NCBI GenBank assembly: GCA_003498085.1
Contig: DNCM01000142.1
Location: forward strand, 1 to 5,731
DNA length: 5,731 nt
DNA from: a bacterium
Lineage (GTDB): Bacteria; UBA9089; UBA9088
Direction of reading: 5' to 3'
A model generated the notes under the pieces. The model was not told the origin of the DNA, made no database searches, and saw only the letters and a list, made by a program, of their open reading frames with translations. Both the position numbers and the translations under genes were made by a program. Positions 5,633 through 5,731 of this stretch are shown here, piece after piece (the stretch's first letter is position 1; every line of letters starts with the position of its first letter).

Positions 5633-5731
5633 ATGAAGGATATAGAAAGGATAAAGAAAGGAGAATTTGATAACAAAACTCCCTTGGAATCTGGTATAAT
5701 ATTACCAAAAAACCAAGGGAGGTGTTCCGAT
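5633..5731 (+). CDS. Possible start of an unrecognised gene, cut by right edge
   Basis: From ATG at 5633 a frame stays open for 33 codons to the window end. It begins MKDIERIKKGEF and continues with an ESGIILPKNQGR stretch. An in-frame stop lies 15 bp upstream (5615-5617), so no much longer version exists on that side. Codon choice (AGG for Arg, ATA for Ile, GAA/AAA) resembles the neighbours. There is no good Shine-Dalgarno, as for the other genes here. I do not recognise the protein; it does not look like the start of YlxR, IF-2 or RbfA. It conflicts with the alternative reading in which 5679-5729 is a leader and the gene starts at 5730. In AT-rich DNA a 33-codon open frame can also be chance. 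Confidence 0.35.
   Translation, partial: MKDIERIKKGEFDNKTPLESGIILPKNQGRCSD
5679..5721 (+). repeat. Inverted repeat enclosing the -10 and masking the Shine-Dalgarno
   Basis: CTCCCTTGG (5679-5687) is the exact reverse complement of CCAAGGGAG (5713-5721). Nested inside, TGGTA (5692-5696) pairs with TACCA (5703-5707). Together they form one long stem with an internal loop. The right outer arm contains most of the Shine-Dalgarno, so RNA containing both arms would hide it. This could be a leader switch, an operator, or chance. Confidence 0.5.
5692..5700 (+). promoter_or_regulatory. Extended -10 promoter element near right edge
   Basis: TGGTATAAT matches the extended -10 consensus TGnTATAAT. At 17-bp spacing no recognisable -35 is present; TTGATA (5667-5672) is 22 bp away, too far. 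The predicted start is near 5707, which would give a leader of about 23 nt carrying the GGGAGGTG Shine-Dalgarno at 5717-5724. Confidence 0.45.
5717..5731 (+). promoter_or_regulatory. Strong Shine-Dalgarno and probable start of a downstream gene
   Basis: GGGAGGTG (5717-5724) is close to the ideal AGGAGGTG. The window ends in AT at 5730-5731, at ideal distance if the next base is G (ATG). This would be the only strong Shine-Dalgarno placed for a start codon in the window. The gene itself lies beyond the edge and cannot be named. Confidence 0.45.

Noticed and set aside
5622..5636. ATG at 5622
   Set aside because: It is followed by a stop after four codons.

Overview
The window is an AT-rich (about 60-65% A+T by eye), densely coded bacterial chromosome segment. 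Arg is mostly AGA/AGG and Ile is often ATA. Every recognisable gene is bacterial: NusA with S1, two KH domains and helix-hairpin-helix; MurI for peptidoglycan; bacterial-type CoaD; class I-like PurE. The sequence does not fix a phylum. A low-GC, probably uncultured lineage is all I would infer.

Layout. (1) Positions 1-1581, plus strand: the 3' part of a glutamine-dependent asparagine synthetase (asnB type), cut by the window's left edge. (2) It converges, across a 28-bp gap, on a compact minus-strand unit read purE (4178-3711), murI (3685-2900), coaD (2903-2427), transketolase N-terminal subunit (2434-1610). The purE-murI gap is 25 bp; the other two junctions overlap by 4 and 8 bp, so the four are probably one operon. 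The products serve purine, cell-wall, coenzyme A and pentose-phosphate metabolism, so it is a general biosynthesis operon, not a single pathway. (3) A 62-bp divergent intergenic region (4179-4240) carries two back-to-back promoters, each with TTGAAA and TATAAT boxes. Their -35 boxes form one palindrome, and each -10 ends 8 nt before a start codon, so both purE and nusA are predicted to be transcribed as leaderless or nearly leaderless mRNAs. (4) nusA occupies 4241-5470, plus strand. (5) Positions 5471-5731 hold a 12-bp-stem hairpin (probable nusA terminator), two small AT-rich hairpins, a short open frame running off the right edge from 5633, and a structured block with an extended -10, a strong Shine-Dalgarno and the first two bases of a possible ATG.

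The points most worth following are: the symmetric, overlapping, leaderless purE/nusA promoter pair; the asparagine synthetase whose conserved catalytic-loop signature has lost its glutamate; a split transketolase N-half with no C-half beside it; nusA outside the usual rimP-nusA-infB setting; and the right-edge element, where a 9-bp inverted repeat would hide the only strong Shine-Dalgarno placed for a start codon, though only in read-through transcripts. I see no mobile element, CRISPR array, tRNA or rRNA, and no clear new multi-gene system.
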